Below are positions 11,674 to 21,969 of a stretch of 64,000 bases of DNA, piece after piece. This DNA is from Helianthus annuus. Lineage: Eukaryota; Streptophyta; Magnoliopsida; Asterales; Asteraceae. The stretch covers positions 116,835,354 to 116,899,353 of the forward strand of contig NC_035448.2 in NCBI RefSeq assembly GCF_002127325.2. The letters are read 5' to 3'. Made by a program: the position numbers and the translations under genes. The notes under the pieces are model-generated. The model saw only the letters and a list, made by a program, of their open reading frames with translations, was not told where the DNA came from and made no database searches. Numbering within the stretch: position 1 is the stretch's first letter; each line of letters begins with the position of its first letter.

Positions 11674-14600
11674 TGTGACAACCCGCACTAAACCAGGTAT
11701 CCGTACGACTTAATTACTGATTAATTACTGCCTAATTACTGTGCTTAACTGAAATTGCTGATGAACTGCTGCTTGACTGTTGATACTTGTACATTCATGC
11801 ATCATACTTTACATACTGTCACTACACCATTTACATGTTGAGCCTTAGTGACAAACATGATGCACAAAAGCACAGTAGCATTTGAATGGATAACCTATTG
11901 AACATGCTGATAAAGCAAGCATCAGGCAGACACTGCCTCTAAGGCCTGTATGAGCCAGAAATATTTTACTACACTAGTGGAGAGTGTAGGGATAAGAGAG
12001 TTGTAGAACTGCGTCACTAGGTATAATTATAGTGACCGGATGTGCCTAAAACGTACTTTGAGAACAAAATTCTGCACTTTAAAATAAAAATTCAGCATTT
12101 ATCTAAATTAGTAAAGTGCAAAAAGTTAGAAAAATATTACTAGACACTTTCCAAAATATCGGGAATAAATTGTGTCACTAGAAATAATACTAACGACACT
12201 TTAAATAGTTATTTAGCGCTTTAACGGAGTAATGTCCAACCGTACAACCGGACTTAACCCGGGACATAAAAATTTAACAATGACATTGTGTCTTTCTCTG
12301 AGCCAGTTAGGATCCCTGAATGCCCTAACACCCGATATAATTTACTACCCACTAATACGCTAAACATAATTTCTAACTAGTTTACTAACTAGTTAATTAG
12401 TAGTTGAAATTCAACTAAACTCCCCCCATGAAAATGGCGGCATCATGGCCCCCATGTACTCTTTCTTTTTTTTGTTGATTTCCCATGTGCCAACAATTGT
12501 CCACCAAATCCCCATGTAATACCTAGGAAATGTGAATGTGTTGAGTTTACTTACACTAAGCCCCCTACTAGCCACCAAGTACCCACAAAAATCTTGCACT
12601 TAGCCCCTCCTATGGCAGAATTTTCGATCAAGAGGCATGGCCCCACAAGATTCCATGATCTTCCAATATCTAGTTAAATCCTTTCCTTGGTTTTGTTGAG
12701 ATGTTGTTTGTACTAAAGGGAGCATTCAAACCGTTGGGTAAAGAAGATTAGTGGATAATATATACTAGCTTATCTTCTTCATATTTCACCACCCCACACT
12801 CTCTTTTTCTCCCTTCCATAGATACGGCCGAACCCCCTTGTCACCAACATTATTTTTTTTTTGTTGCCATTTCAAGTGTCCAAGTATTCTACAAGGTGCA
12901 AGTAACCATTTTAGGAGGTGTGGAGCCTACGGTTTGTCAAGGACGTCTCTAGTTTGCCGTTATCCACTCGTTTTCTCTCGTGTTTCTTCCCTAGCTTCAA
13001 AGCTAGTAGTAAGCTCCTTTGATCATCTTTTACTTTATATTTTTGATGGTTAAAAATCATGAGGTGATGTAAATAAAAGAACACTAGAAGATCATAAAAT
13101 GCAAACTGGATCATAAAGCTAGTAAGAGGTTAAAAATAAGATGGAATCTTGTTAAAAAAAATAAATAAATAAATTGTTTTGATATGCTTATTATTTATTT
13201 TGATGCTTACTAGTAAGATGATGTTGGACATCAAAAATTTAACTTGTTAAAATAAGATTTAAAAACTTATGTTAACAAGTTAGGAGGTTATTAATGTTTT
13301 TCATAAAAAGGTTAACTCCATGTCTCAACATAAGCGTGGTAACAAAGGGTTTCCTTGAAATAAACTAAGTGAGTGGATGGTCTTATGGACCCGACATCTA
13401 CAAATGATTTTTCTAAGACACACCAAGTTAAAAGACGGGTCTTTTTGAAAAGTCATAACTTTTGGAGGAAATAATTATATGTATACTTACAAGGCATGAA
13501 AAAGTTGTAAATGGATATATTTATAAAATAAGTTCACAAGTTGTGAACATTTAAAAATCCCTAGAACGAAAGTTTTACAAAAATAAACACACCTTGGAGG
13601 GTGACTAAACCCACTAAAAACACCACTAAATTACTACGCGTTTTTATGAAACGCCAAGTTTATGTTGTCATGAAAAAAGAATGTATTGTTGTTAGCACTT
13701 AACTAGTGTAACATTGTTTAGTAATTTGTTGGTTGATTTGAATGATTTTATAAAAGAAAATGATACGCTAGTAAGCGTGGCCACCTCCAGTTACAGAGGA
13801 AACTCTGGCGAAAATTTTCAAAAAAATAAGACTTAGAATATTTTGTGACAAGTGTTATGAATAATATTTTTGACATATTTTCATAAAAGCACTAAACTCA
13901 TAATACTTTACTTATGAGAGCTTTACCAGTCTTTATGTAGATAAGTAATGACTTTAAACCCAACCTATATAAGCTTATTATTGTTATTATCAGTATTATT
14001 TTGGGTAAAATTATATGGAATAAAATATAATATTTTTTTTTGAGAAAAATATTTATATTTTGGAGATAGAATTTAAATATATTTTAAGTGAGACTTAATA
14101 ATATATTTTGGTTTTACAAGAAAACGCACATGTATCAAAACCCCCCATCCTTGGGAAGGAATATAATTATCAAAAAAATTACGAAGTGTAAACACGAAAT
14201 AGTTGCCTAACTATTTCCCAAAGACATTAAACCTTAAACTATGGCACGACCGTCCGTCTAATAGAAGTTAGTACGTGTAGGTCGTCGCACGGCAGATTTT
14301 CTGGGAGATACTTTTTAGAGACACACTTCGGTGAGTTCATGTCCCCCTTTTCTCTAACTGTTTTCAGTTTACTTAACTGCGGGGGTGAAATACATGTTAC
14401 TATGATTTACAAGTACTTTTCAACGGTATGCTTAACGTAAGGAGGTGTTATACGATCATGTGAGTGGATAGGAACAACATGGGGTCATTAGTCCTCATGG
14501 AGGGACCGAGGGACAGGAGCGGTAGATCTATCTGGGTGTAGCGAGCCCAGCCCCCGGCCAAACTAGAAACGGACCGTGGGGTGACTTTGTCCACATACTT

Positions 14601-15111
14601 TGCCGTGGCGAAATCTGCTAGGTTTGAGTCTCCCTATTTGCACTTCACATATGTCGGTGGCCTTGCAAACCATTGATGATCACAAGTCCTCTTACACTGC
14701 TACATACCACAACTATTTTTATACTCACAAAGGTTTTACATACTTACGCATGAACTCGCTCAACATTATTGTTGATTTTTCAACTCACATGTATTTCAGG
14801 AAATTAAACGGATCTGGCACGGTATGGAACGTTTTCCGCTGCACTGGTCATGAAGTCATCAGGGTTTAGGGTTGTGTCTCTTACCTGGACAAGACACAAT
14901 CCCTAAATCACGTTTATGTTTTGTTATAAGTTGTAATGTTACTGAACAAGGTTATGGTTGCATGTTAAAAACAATGGTATTGTATGATGTTTTCAAAAAC
15001 TTAATGGATGACTTGCATGGTTTTTAAATTCATATAGCTTTGTTATGATTAAGCTATGGTATTAAGAAGTCACACAAATTAACCACGCTTCCGCAAAGCC
15101 AGGGTGTGACA
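11674..15111 (+). repeat. Tekay-1 3' LTR
   Basis: 3438-bp copy of the 5' LTR. Differences seen by eye are a few single bases (for example near 11750, 12667 and 14131) and changes in T-run length. Ends GGGTGTGACA followed by the TSD. Confidence 0.95.
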
Positions 15112-15380
15112 TGTATTGCGGATAGTAATGTAAATGAAAGTGCATTTGTCTACTAATGGTAATATATTACGGAATTTTTCCAAGAAATGATACATATATA
15201 CATGTGCTTCCATAGTTGTTACTCGAAAAAAAAATTTGGTAACGAAATATAGCGATTTTTTTTAAAAAAAATTCTTTGTGTGTTTTTTGGATTTATTTTA
15301 GGTATTTTTTTGTGTTCACATTGGTTCTCGCAATAAAGGTGGTTCTCGCAATAAAGGTGGTTCTCGCATGAACCCTACCA
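15112..15380. mobile_element. Foldback element B, right part
   Basis: Continues the element left at 1095. Contains TATAGCGATTTTTTTT and TGTGTTCACATTGGTTCTCG, inverted relative to the left arm at 315-480. The GGTTCTCGCAATAAAGGT unit is tandemly duplicated. Ends GAACCCTACCA next to a TA-rich tract. Confidence 0.7.
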
Positions 15381-15397
15381 TATAAATAAATATATAT

Positions 15398-15547
15398 ATT
15401 GTGTTCACATTGGTTCTCGCAATAAAGGTGGTTCTCGCATGAACCCTACCATATAAATATATATATATATATATATATATTTATATGGTAGGGTTCATGC
15501 GAGAACCACCTTTATTGCGAGAACCAATGTGAACATAAAAAATACCT
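15398..15547. repeat. Inverted duplication of the foldback-B terminus around a (TA)n centre
   Basis: Two arms of roughly 60 bp, both with TTGGTTCTCGCAATAAAGG, face each other across a TA tract at about 15459-15484. It looks like the ends of two foldback-B copies meeting at one TA tract. The right arm runs directly into the palindrome that begins the viral insertion. Confidence 0.75.
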
Positions 15548-15600
15548 AAAATAGTATATACCCCCTCTGATACCATATCAGAGGGGGTATATACTATTTT
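15548..15600. repeat. Perfect palindrome: 25-bp arms, 3-bp loop, containing the primer site
   Basis: Arms 15548-15572 and 15576-15600 are exact reverse complements separated by CCA. Each arm contains CCCCCTCTGATA or its complement. Minus-strand bases 15575-15565 read TGGTATCAGAG, the tRNA-Met primer site. The palindrome marks the junction between foldback-derived DNA and the viral insertion. Confidence 0.9.
15565..15575 (-). other. Pararetroviral tRNA-Met primer binding site
   Basis: TGGTATCAGAG on the minus strand matches the first eleven bases of the plant initiator tRNA-Met primer site. In caulimovirids this site lies after the leader that follows the promoter, which is its place here. 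By convention it is position 1 of the circular genome. Confidence 0.75.
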
Positions 15601-16263
15601 TGTAATTTTTTATTAGTATACACAGAAATATAAACATAAATATAAACATGAATATGTAAAAAGAAGTATAGACAGAAATAACAGAAATATATAAGATATA
15701 TTTTAAAAGAAAGAACAGTAAAAAGTAAAAATATAACAGTAAAAAGTAAATAAGGGGGTAATAAAAAATTTCTTACAGTGGGTAACAAGAAAATGGCTCC
15801 TAAATGTGAAGGCAGAAGCTTGAGTAAAACTTGAGATTTATGCACAGCGGGGTGAACAAGGGGTAACAAAAGGTAAAAAAGACTCTTTTTTTTGGAATAT
15901 AATATGAAGAACAATGAACGAAACTAAGGGGCTAGGAGGTTAGGCTAAGGAGTGACGGAGAGGATTTTAGTGTGCCATAAGGATTAATGAGAATGCAAGA
16001 AATTTCTATTGAATTCTGGGATGATTTTTACAACTGCATTCTATGCCTTATATAGGCAAAAAGGAAAGCTATCCTACAAACAAAACACTGTACATATTGC
16101 TCTAATGTCAGAAAAATAAACGGATACAAATAACAGAAACAAAAGGACAATAGGCACTATCTACAATAATAGATTCTTTCTCAGATGCATGTGCTGGGCA
16201 ACAATCTGTCTAGAAATGCTGTGTACACCTGGCTCTTTATGTCAATGCTTTCATCATGTCTTT
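15601..16263 (-). promoter_or_regulatory. Viral intergenic region: promoter and leader
   Basis: Non-coding region between the last viral ORF and the primer site. TATATAA on the minus strand (16054-16048, within CCTATATAAGGC) is a good TATA box, followed by roughly 450 bp of leader before the primer site. A 106-codon Phe/Leu-rich minus-strand frame at 15594-15914 is low-complexity and I do not treat it as a gene. Confidence 0.6.
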
Positions 16264-18072
16264 TTAGAAATCTCTGTGTGTTGAGTCTATGGACTGTGGG
16301 CTTCCAGGGTCTGAGTCTGGTTCCTGGTCATCTTCAATGTTGATTATGTGATCAATTTTAAGAGATTCCCCTTCTCCCACAAATGGTAGTAACATACTCC
16401 ATTTGGAGGATGTGTAAATCTGAACATAATGCCCTTCACCTGATAATTTAAGGTCTAACCATTGCAAACTCTTGGGAATTTCTAGGGTTTTTTGATGTGT
16501 TTTGATAAAATTGTTTAAGGCTTCTGTATTTTCTTTACTCCCATCCTTTAACCATGGTAACTTACCAAAGTCTATATTGTAGTTTACAAATTTGTCTCTT
16601 AAGGAGTATTTATAATCTTCAGTATCTCTGATAAAAATCCTTTTTCTGGCTGGCCTGTATGTATAAGCATCTGTATATGGGAGAGAAGAGAATATCTTGC
16701 AGGAGATTGTAGGACATAATGCTCTGATAGCAATATTGCCTGCTATGATTACCATCTTTTCACCCATTTTGTTTAGAAGATTTGTTGTTCTAACATCTGT
16801 CTTTATCTCTATGTAATCAATCATACCATTATGGTAAAATTGAAGGATTTGATCATCTGTTAATTTTGTAGGTGAGTGGATTTGGATTAACAACAATCCA
16901 GTCCCTCTACCTTCTTGATCTGTTCTTTCAACAATTTTAAAGCCTTGTTTTTCACCATCTTTTGTAAATGCCAAATCTACTAGCTGTTTTTGTGATTCAT
17001 ACAGAATTATTGGGAATTCTGTGCAAACTTTTTGTGATACCAACGTTCTGAATTCTGGAAACTTGTCTGTAACTTGTTGAACGCATGCCCACCATGGTGT
17101 ATCAATCATTCTCGCTTTGAATGAATCATAGCTTCTGTTTAAGACTGTGTTTGTTTCTTTTTCTTGAAGTTTTTGTAACATTTGTTCATATTTTGTTTTG
17201 AGAATACTAACCTTTTGTTTTAACAGACTATTTTCAATCTTTTCTTGTATAGAGTGTGTATTTTTTCCTTGTTGTACAGGCTGATCTTGTAACTCAGTGA
17301 TTAGCTCTCCTTGATTTTTAATTATTTGTTCTGGCTTAATTTTAGCCATGTCTGCAAATGTTTGAACCTCTTCAGGTTCTATGTAAAAGCCACATACCCC
17401 AAAATGTTCTCTTGTTGTTTCTATAGCTTTTTGAGAATCTGTAAAGCCTTTGTAAATTGGATTGGGGCATTGGATATGTTTAGCCATAGTTTCCCATTTA
17501 TTAAAAATACCAATTTTTGTGCCTCGAAATATGACATAATGAGTAAACTTAGGCCTCTGTGGTTTCTCAGGTGTTTTACTACTTTGTTCATAAAAATAAA
17601 TGCTTAATGCATTTAACACCTGGACTTTAAAGGTTGAGGCCTGAGGCATAGTTTGAATATGCCACAGGTTATCTAGTAAACACTGTTGTTTTTCTGTTAA
17701 CTGCATCCCAATAATTGGACGAAACTTTGTATTGGGATCATCACATCTTTGTAATGCATAATTACCAAAGGTGATAACCGCATTTTGTGTATTCTGTGAT
17801 TAAGAACTTGCCCTTTGTGTAAAATGCCTATTTTTTGGAGGACGAACATTTGTAGCCTTTGATTGACTCGGGTTGTAAAACTGTGTAATATTGTTGAGAT
17901 ATGTTAGTGTTGCAGGCAGTTGTCTAAAATTCTGTGTTCTTGCTGCTTGTATTGACTGGCTCATGAGTTTCTCTGTTTTCTCTTCTTCAGATGATGTATT
18001 CATTGGAGAGGATTTTGTAGGCTGTGTAGGATGTACAAGTATAGCCTTTCCTTTATCTTTTTTCCTGTCCAT
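16264..18072 (-). pseudogene. Viroplasmin/transactivator-like ORF, one in-frame stop
   Basis: A 602-codon frame from the ATG at 18072, overlapping the end of the RNase H frame by 20 bases, to the stop at 16264. It is broken by one TAA at 17802-17800 (codon 91). The distal 480-codon part has the viroplasmin (caulimovirus P6/RNase H1 N-terminal) fold signature near its start, with GTKIGIF and YKGF spaced as in that family, followed by a long hydrophilic region with a Gln/Glu/Lys-rich coiled-coil-like stretch and an acidic tail. In caulimovirids such proteins form inclusion bodies and allow translation of downstream ORFs on polycistronic RNA. The first 90 codons are Lys/Ser/Thr/Gln-rich. The function is known for relatives and inferred here. 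Confidence 0.78.
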
Positions 18073-18532
18073 CTAAAAGCAACAATCTGTTAATATTACG
18101 AGATAACATATCGGCTATCCCATTATTTTTCCCTTCAATATGTTCAAAATTTATTTGATATCCACTTCCTTGGATAATATTTTGTAAATTAACCCATCGG
18201 GTCCTGTTTATTTTTTTACTTTGATCATTCTTTATAAATTTTACAATAGCCTCACAATCAGTTCTTACTGTAAATTCTTTGTGAAGAAAGAGTTTGAATT
18301 TTTCTAATGCATATATCAATGCCTGTATTTCAAAATCGATACTAGTCCAACTTGTTTTGTTTTGAAAATTACCGCTTGCATAAGCACAAATTTTCTCTTC
18401 TTGCTTAGGACTATATTTACTTGGTTTGCAGAGAAGAACTGCTCCCCATCCTTCTTTGTATCCATCTGTCTCAATAATTATGTAATCTGTAACAAGTGGT
18501 AATTCTAGTGGTTTAATATTTTTAATTGCCAT
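18053..18532 (-). pseudogene. Viral RNase H domain
   Basis: A 159-codon frame with the RNase H catalytic pattern: IETDGYKEGWG, an acidic residue in IDFEIQAL, VRTDCEA, and NGIADMLSR at the C-terminus. The frame continues upstream of its first Met without a clear start, as expected for the end of a polyprotein, and is separated from the RT frame by a disrupted stretch (18533-18896). RNase H would remove pregenomic RNA during reverse transcription. Pseudogene status follows from the broken upstream frame. Confidence 0.85.
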
Positions 18533-18896
18533 TTTAATTTCTTTAACTAGTTTTATGTCTTCTGAATTAAAGTACCTTTGGCCATTTTTTGTTGTTTTAC
18601 TGTATAAAGGCCCTACTAACTTTGATAAATTTGGAACAAATTTTCTAGCATAATTGACCAGTCCCAGAAAGGCTTGTATTTGTTTTAAGTTTTCAAATTT
18701 TTCTGGGAAATCAAGTATCTTTGTAGAGATATGTGATTGTAATTCTATTTTTCCATTACCTATTTCTAATCCTAAGAAAGATTTTTCCGTTTGGAAACTA
18801 CTATTCCATTCTTTTTTATTTCTTCAAACACCTGTTGTAAATGTTTTTCATGTTCTTGTACTGTTTGGCTTGCTACAAGTATATCATCAATATATA
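18533..18896 (-). pseudogene. Viral RT thumb/connection region, frame broken
   Basis: Codons for the RT catalytic motif YIDD occur at 18894-18883 on the minus strand, in a different frame from the RT N-terminal part. A frameshift close to 18910 therefore separates palm subregions. More coding remnant of the RT-RNase H connection continues to 18533 in pieces. No single open frame spans it. Confidence 0.7.
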
Positions 18897-19286
18897 CTAA
18901 ACAAAAGTCGTATTTAAGAAAATACTATCCATAAATCTTTGAAAAATTGAAGGAGCGTTCTTTAGCCCAAAGCTAAGGACATTCCATTCAAACTGTCCTT
19001 CTGAGCATGTAAAAGCTGTCCATGGCTTAAAACTTTCTTCAAGTTTTAACTGATTATATCCTGACTTTAAATCAAATTTTGAAAAAACATTCTTTTTCTG
19101 TATAAGATTTAATAAAGTGTCTTTATTGGGAATATTGTATCCATCATCCACTGTATTATCGTTTAGTCTTTTGTAATTGTATACTATTCTTGCTTTACCT
19201 CTTTTTATTTCGCTATGGTTTCTTACTATAAAGGCTGCTGATCTATGAGGACTTTCTGATTTTTTAATTAATCCTTGGCTAATCAT
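18897..19286 (-). pseudogene. Viral reverse transcriptase, N-terminal part
   Basis: 129 codons with conserved RT blocks: RSAAFIVRN, KFDLKSGYNQ, WTAFTC, LSFGLKNAPSIFQRFMD. The frame is open upstream of the first Met toward the protease region and stops at 18897 after a frameshift just before the YIDD site. The block order and spacing match Caulimoviridae/Ty3 RTs rather than Ty1/copia or LINE enzymes. Confidence 0.85.
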
Positions 19287-19438
19287 TTCAGGGATTTGTT
19301 TTTTAAATTCTTCTTTGTCTAAAGGACTATATTCTACATTAGCAGTTCTTATAGTAATATCTGGATTTTTTAGTTTAAATTTACATATGTATTCTATATG
19401 TGATTTTGTAATATCTTCACCTATAAGACCAACTTTTT

Positions 19439-20026
19439 CTAATGTAAAATCATAGGGTGATTTATACTTTTTGTAATATCTTTTCCTTTTTCTACCTCAT
19501 GACTTAAAAAGTCTGTTAACAATTTTATAGTTTCATTTTCTATTGGATTATTTCTTTTTTGTTGCCTTAAAAATTCTAAACTTCCTTGACCACCACGCTT
19601 CTGTGCAATCTTTGATATATTGTTATACCTTGTTGTTGGGATTGTATAGATCTGTTTACTGAGTGTAATAAAGTTTCTATTCACTATAACAGAACCATTT
19701 AAAGCAAATATAAAATTTAATCCTAGTACAAAGTCTTTTGACTGTATATATGCTGGGTTTATATTTACTTGTGGTATATCGTACTTTATGCTATAATTGT
19801 TTGAAAAATCTAAAAACTGTATTCCTACAGGCTCTAAGTAGTGTGTTATTCCAACTAATCTATTTTCAATTGTTCTACTTACAACTTTATATTTTAATTC
19901 CTTATGGTATTGTTCTGGTACTAGGCTATGTGATATTAGACTCTTTGTTGCTCCTGTATCAACTAATGTTGTTAAGTCTAAAAATTTATTATTATCAAGC
20001 CATAAACGACATTGTATATTGATCAT
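19439..20026 (-). pseudogene. Viral retropepsin-like aspartic protease
   Basis: 195 codons with the active-site motif LVDTGATKS about 25 residues in and a following LGLNFIF segment that resembles the family's flap/second-half hydrophobic core. The frame stops at 19439, while the RT-linked reading continues in another frame, which indicates a frameshift. In relatives this protease processes the coat-protein and polymerase polyprotein. Confidence 0.82.
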
Positions 20027-20309
20027 ATTTATAGATCCTTGAGTCTATATAAATACTTGTTCTTCAGGTACTTCTGTCGACAGTTGACTTAATTCTTCTA
20101 TTACTTTAGCTCCTATCTTCCTTTCTAGTTCTATAATTCTATTGTCTATATCTCTTAACTTTAGACTGTGTAATTCAGTTGCTAATTCTAACTTATTTAA
20201 TCTTTCTATGATCATGTTGGTACTTGTATCTATAGTTTTTGATGTAGTACCTACATCTATGTTATGTAATTTCTTTATACAAATGCAACATATTTCCTGA
20301 AAGCATATA
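20027..20309 (-). pseudogene. Viral Cys-rich and coiled-coil linker, shifted frame
   Basis: Directly after the coat-protein frame stops, the adjacent frame is open for about 90 codons. It begins with closely spaced Cys residues and continues with Leu/Glu/Lys heptad-like sequence, ending in a TAG near 20047. It reads like the natural continuation of the coat-protein C-terminus displaced by one base. No start codon is needed if it was part of a polyprotein. Confidence 0.5.
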
Positions 20310-21518
20310 TTACATTGTGACCTTTTTTCTTATACTAGGGTAATATCCACAATTAGAGCATTTTATATAATTATTACCTCTTTGATGTAACCAGTTATGT
20401 TGACATTCCTCTATATTCATGTATGTGTAAGTGACCTTAGCTATTGGCTTTTCGTCTTCACTGTATATGCTATAGACTGACTCATTATCTGATTCGTCTG
20501 TTTTAATAGCTTCTATTTCATAATCGTGTAACTGTTCTACTAAACTAGCCCTTTCTATGTTCTTATTTTTATTAGGATATTTGTTAGCTAAATGTTGTTC
20601 TTCTCCACATATAAAACATTTACATCTTCTTGTTTGAGGTTTTCTAACATATTTGTTTTTGTTATAATTTGCTTTGTAATTTTTGTTATAAGTAGAGCTT
20701 TTTCTTATATTTTTCTTTTTATCATAAAACCCATAGGCTTGGGGGGTGTAGATTGCTGTTTTACAGAATGCATATGCATTTCTTTTTAATTGTTCTTGTA
20801 AAGCTACTTCTTTGCATTTATCTTCTAGTATTCCAAATGTATAAGTTATTCTAGGTCCTGTTTCAAGATTGTGGTGTTCTCCATATATTGTCTTCCACGA
20901 CTCATGTATATTTTTTCCTAAATCTCCTGGTAGTTTTATAAAATATCTATCACATAGATCATCATCCATTGCTTTTCCTGTTTGTGATAGCAATCTTGTA
21001 AAATCTAGTGTAAATTCATTTATGTATTTCATATCAGCTATACTTAATTGTTCTAGATTTCTAATAGATGTATCTTGTATTAGGCTATTATTTTTTGCTG
21101 GATCAACTCCTAATATTAGTGTTCTGATTTGTGATGTGAAATTATAAGGATTATCTCCTAAAGCTTTTAAATTGTTGATTTCTGTCAAATCTTGTGCTTT
21201 TTTACTTTGCCAGATTCCTAGGGCTATTGGTCCTAGTGTAGTTTCTAGATAGGAAAACATGTCCATACTATCTTTTTTATTTGTTTCCCACATTCTAACT
21301 ACTGTTTGTTCCCATTTTAACACTTCATCTATCCATAGTTGGGGTTTTTGCTGTTCTAATAACAACATATTCCCATTGTATGTTTGTCCTATTGGTAACC
21401 TGCTACCTCTTCCTCTTAATGTTGATTCTTGACTGTAATCTATTGATGGTTGTGTCCAGGGTTCTCTTCCTAGGGTTTCATGTGAAGTTCTATTACTAGA
21501 ATCTCCACTATTTTTGTA
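20310..21518 (-). pseudogene. Viral coat protein (CP) with altered CCHC box, 5'-truncated
   Basis: The first Met is at 21368, but the frame is open back to the TA tract at about 21518, so the N-terminus is lost. It has a central region of capsid type (WIDEVLKWEQ, GDLGKNIHESW), a Lys/Asn/Tyr-rich basic stretch, then the zinc-knuckle region CFICGEEQHLANKYP, in which the last Cys of the C-x2-C-x4-H-x4-C pattern is Tyr. A Ser/Asp/Glu-rich segment and a further Cys/His cluster follow. Caulimovirid coat proteins use the CCHC box to bind pregenomic RNA, so the substitution should weaken that. The assignment rests on motif order and neighbours. Confidence 0.78.
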
Positions 21519-21545
21519 ATATATATATATATATATATATATATA
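21519..21545. repeat. (TA)n tract at viral/foldback junction
   Basis: TA dinucleotides separate the truncated viral coat-protein frame from foldback element D. A matching TA tract lies on the other side of element D at 21943-21969. Confidence 0.85.
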
Positions 21546-21942
21546 GGGGATGGATCATGATAAAATTAGTTTAAATGAGAAAACCAAAAAACTAACTAAA
21601 AAAGCCTAAAAACATACCAAATTTTTTTTTACAAATTTTTATAAAAAAATCGCTAGTTTTTATGCATGGAAAAAAATTTCAAAAAAAAAATTAAAAAAGA
21701 AATTTTTTTGTTGTATTGCACATGTGCACTATTACGGATATAATGCACATGTGTAGTACACATATAATGCACGTATAACGCTAATACAACAAAAAAATTG
21801 AAATTTTTTTATATATATAAAAATTAACGATTTTTTCATAAATAATTGTAAAAAAAATTGGTATTTTTTAGCTTTTTTTAGGTTTTTTTAGTTAGCTTTC
21901 TAGTTTTCTCATTTAGATGTAGTTTTCTCATGATCCTCTCCC
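21546..21942. mobile_element. Foldback element D (about 400 bp, TA-bounded)
   Basis: Left end GGGGATGGATCATGATAAAA and right end TTTTCTCATGATCCTCTCCC are inverted. The AT-rich arms fold over most of the length. The centre has the palindrome TGCACATGTGCA (21717-21728). No ORF. Bounded on both sides by (TA)n. Confidence 0.75.
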
Positions 21943-21969
21943 TATATATATATATATATATATATATAT

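Larger units (their letters stand above)
1091..15116 (+). mobile_element. Tekay-1: complete Ty3/gypsy chromovirus with 5-bp TSD
   Basis: Two long LTRs (1096-4538 and 11674-15111) start TGTGACAACC and end GGGTGTGACA. They are flanked by the target duplication TGTAT at 1091-1095 and 15112-15116. A tRNA-Met primer site follows the 5' LTR and a purine-rich tract (AACAGGGGGAGAA) precedes the 3' LTR. Internal order is a 22-bp minisatellite, an acidic ORF, then gag-PR-RT-RNaseH-integrase-chromodomain. The chromodomain and domain order place it in the Tekay/Del branch of chromoviruses (family knowledge). By eye the LTRs differ by only three or four substitutions plus homopolymer lengths, so insertion is recent. 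A nonsense codon in integrase makes this copy probably defective for autonomous movement. Confidence 0.95.
15548..21518 (-). mobile_element. Endogenous caulimovirid (plant pararetrovirus) insertion, decayed and 5'-truncated
   Basis: Read on the minus strand the order is coat protein with a CCHC-like box, a coiled-coil stretch, aspartic protease, RT (YIDD), RNase H, then a viroplasmin-domain ORF, a TATA box and a tRNA-Met primer site. That order, and the lack of integrase and LTRs, are characteristic of Caulimoviridae. The left end is at the primer site and the right end enters a (TA)n tract inside the open coat-protein frame, so the upstream part, where a movement protein would be expected, is missing. 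Several frameshifts and stops break the genes, so this is a dead genomic copy. Insertion into TA-rich repeats is known for some endogenous caulimovirids. I cannot fix the genus. Confidence 0.88.

Noticed and set aside
15594..15914. 106-codon ORF in the viral leader
   Set aside because: Low-complexity Leu/Phe/Tyr composition from T-rich leader sequence; caulimovirid leaders commonly hold small meaningless ORFs.
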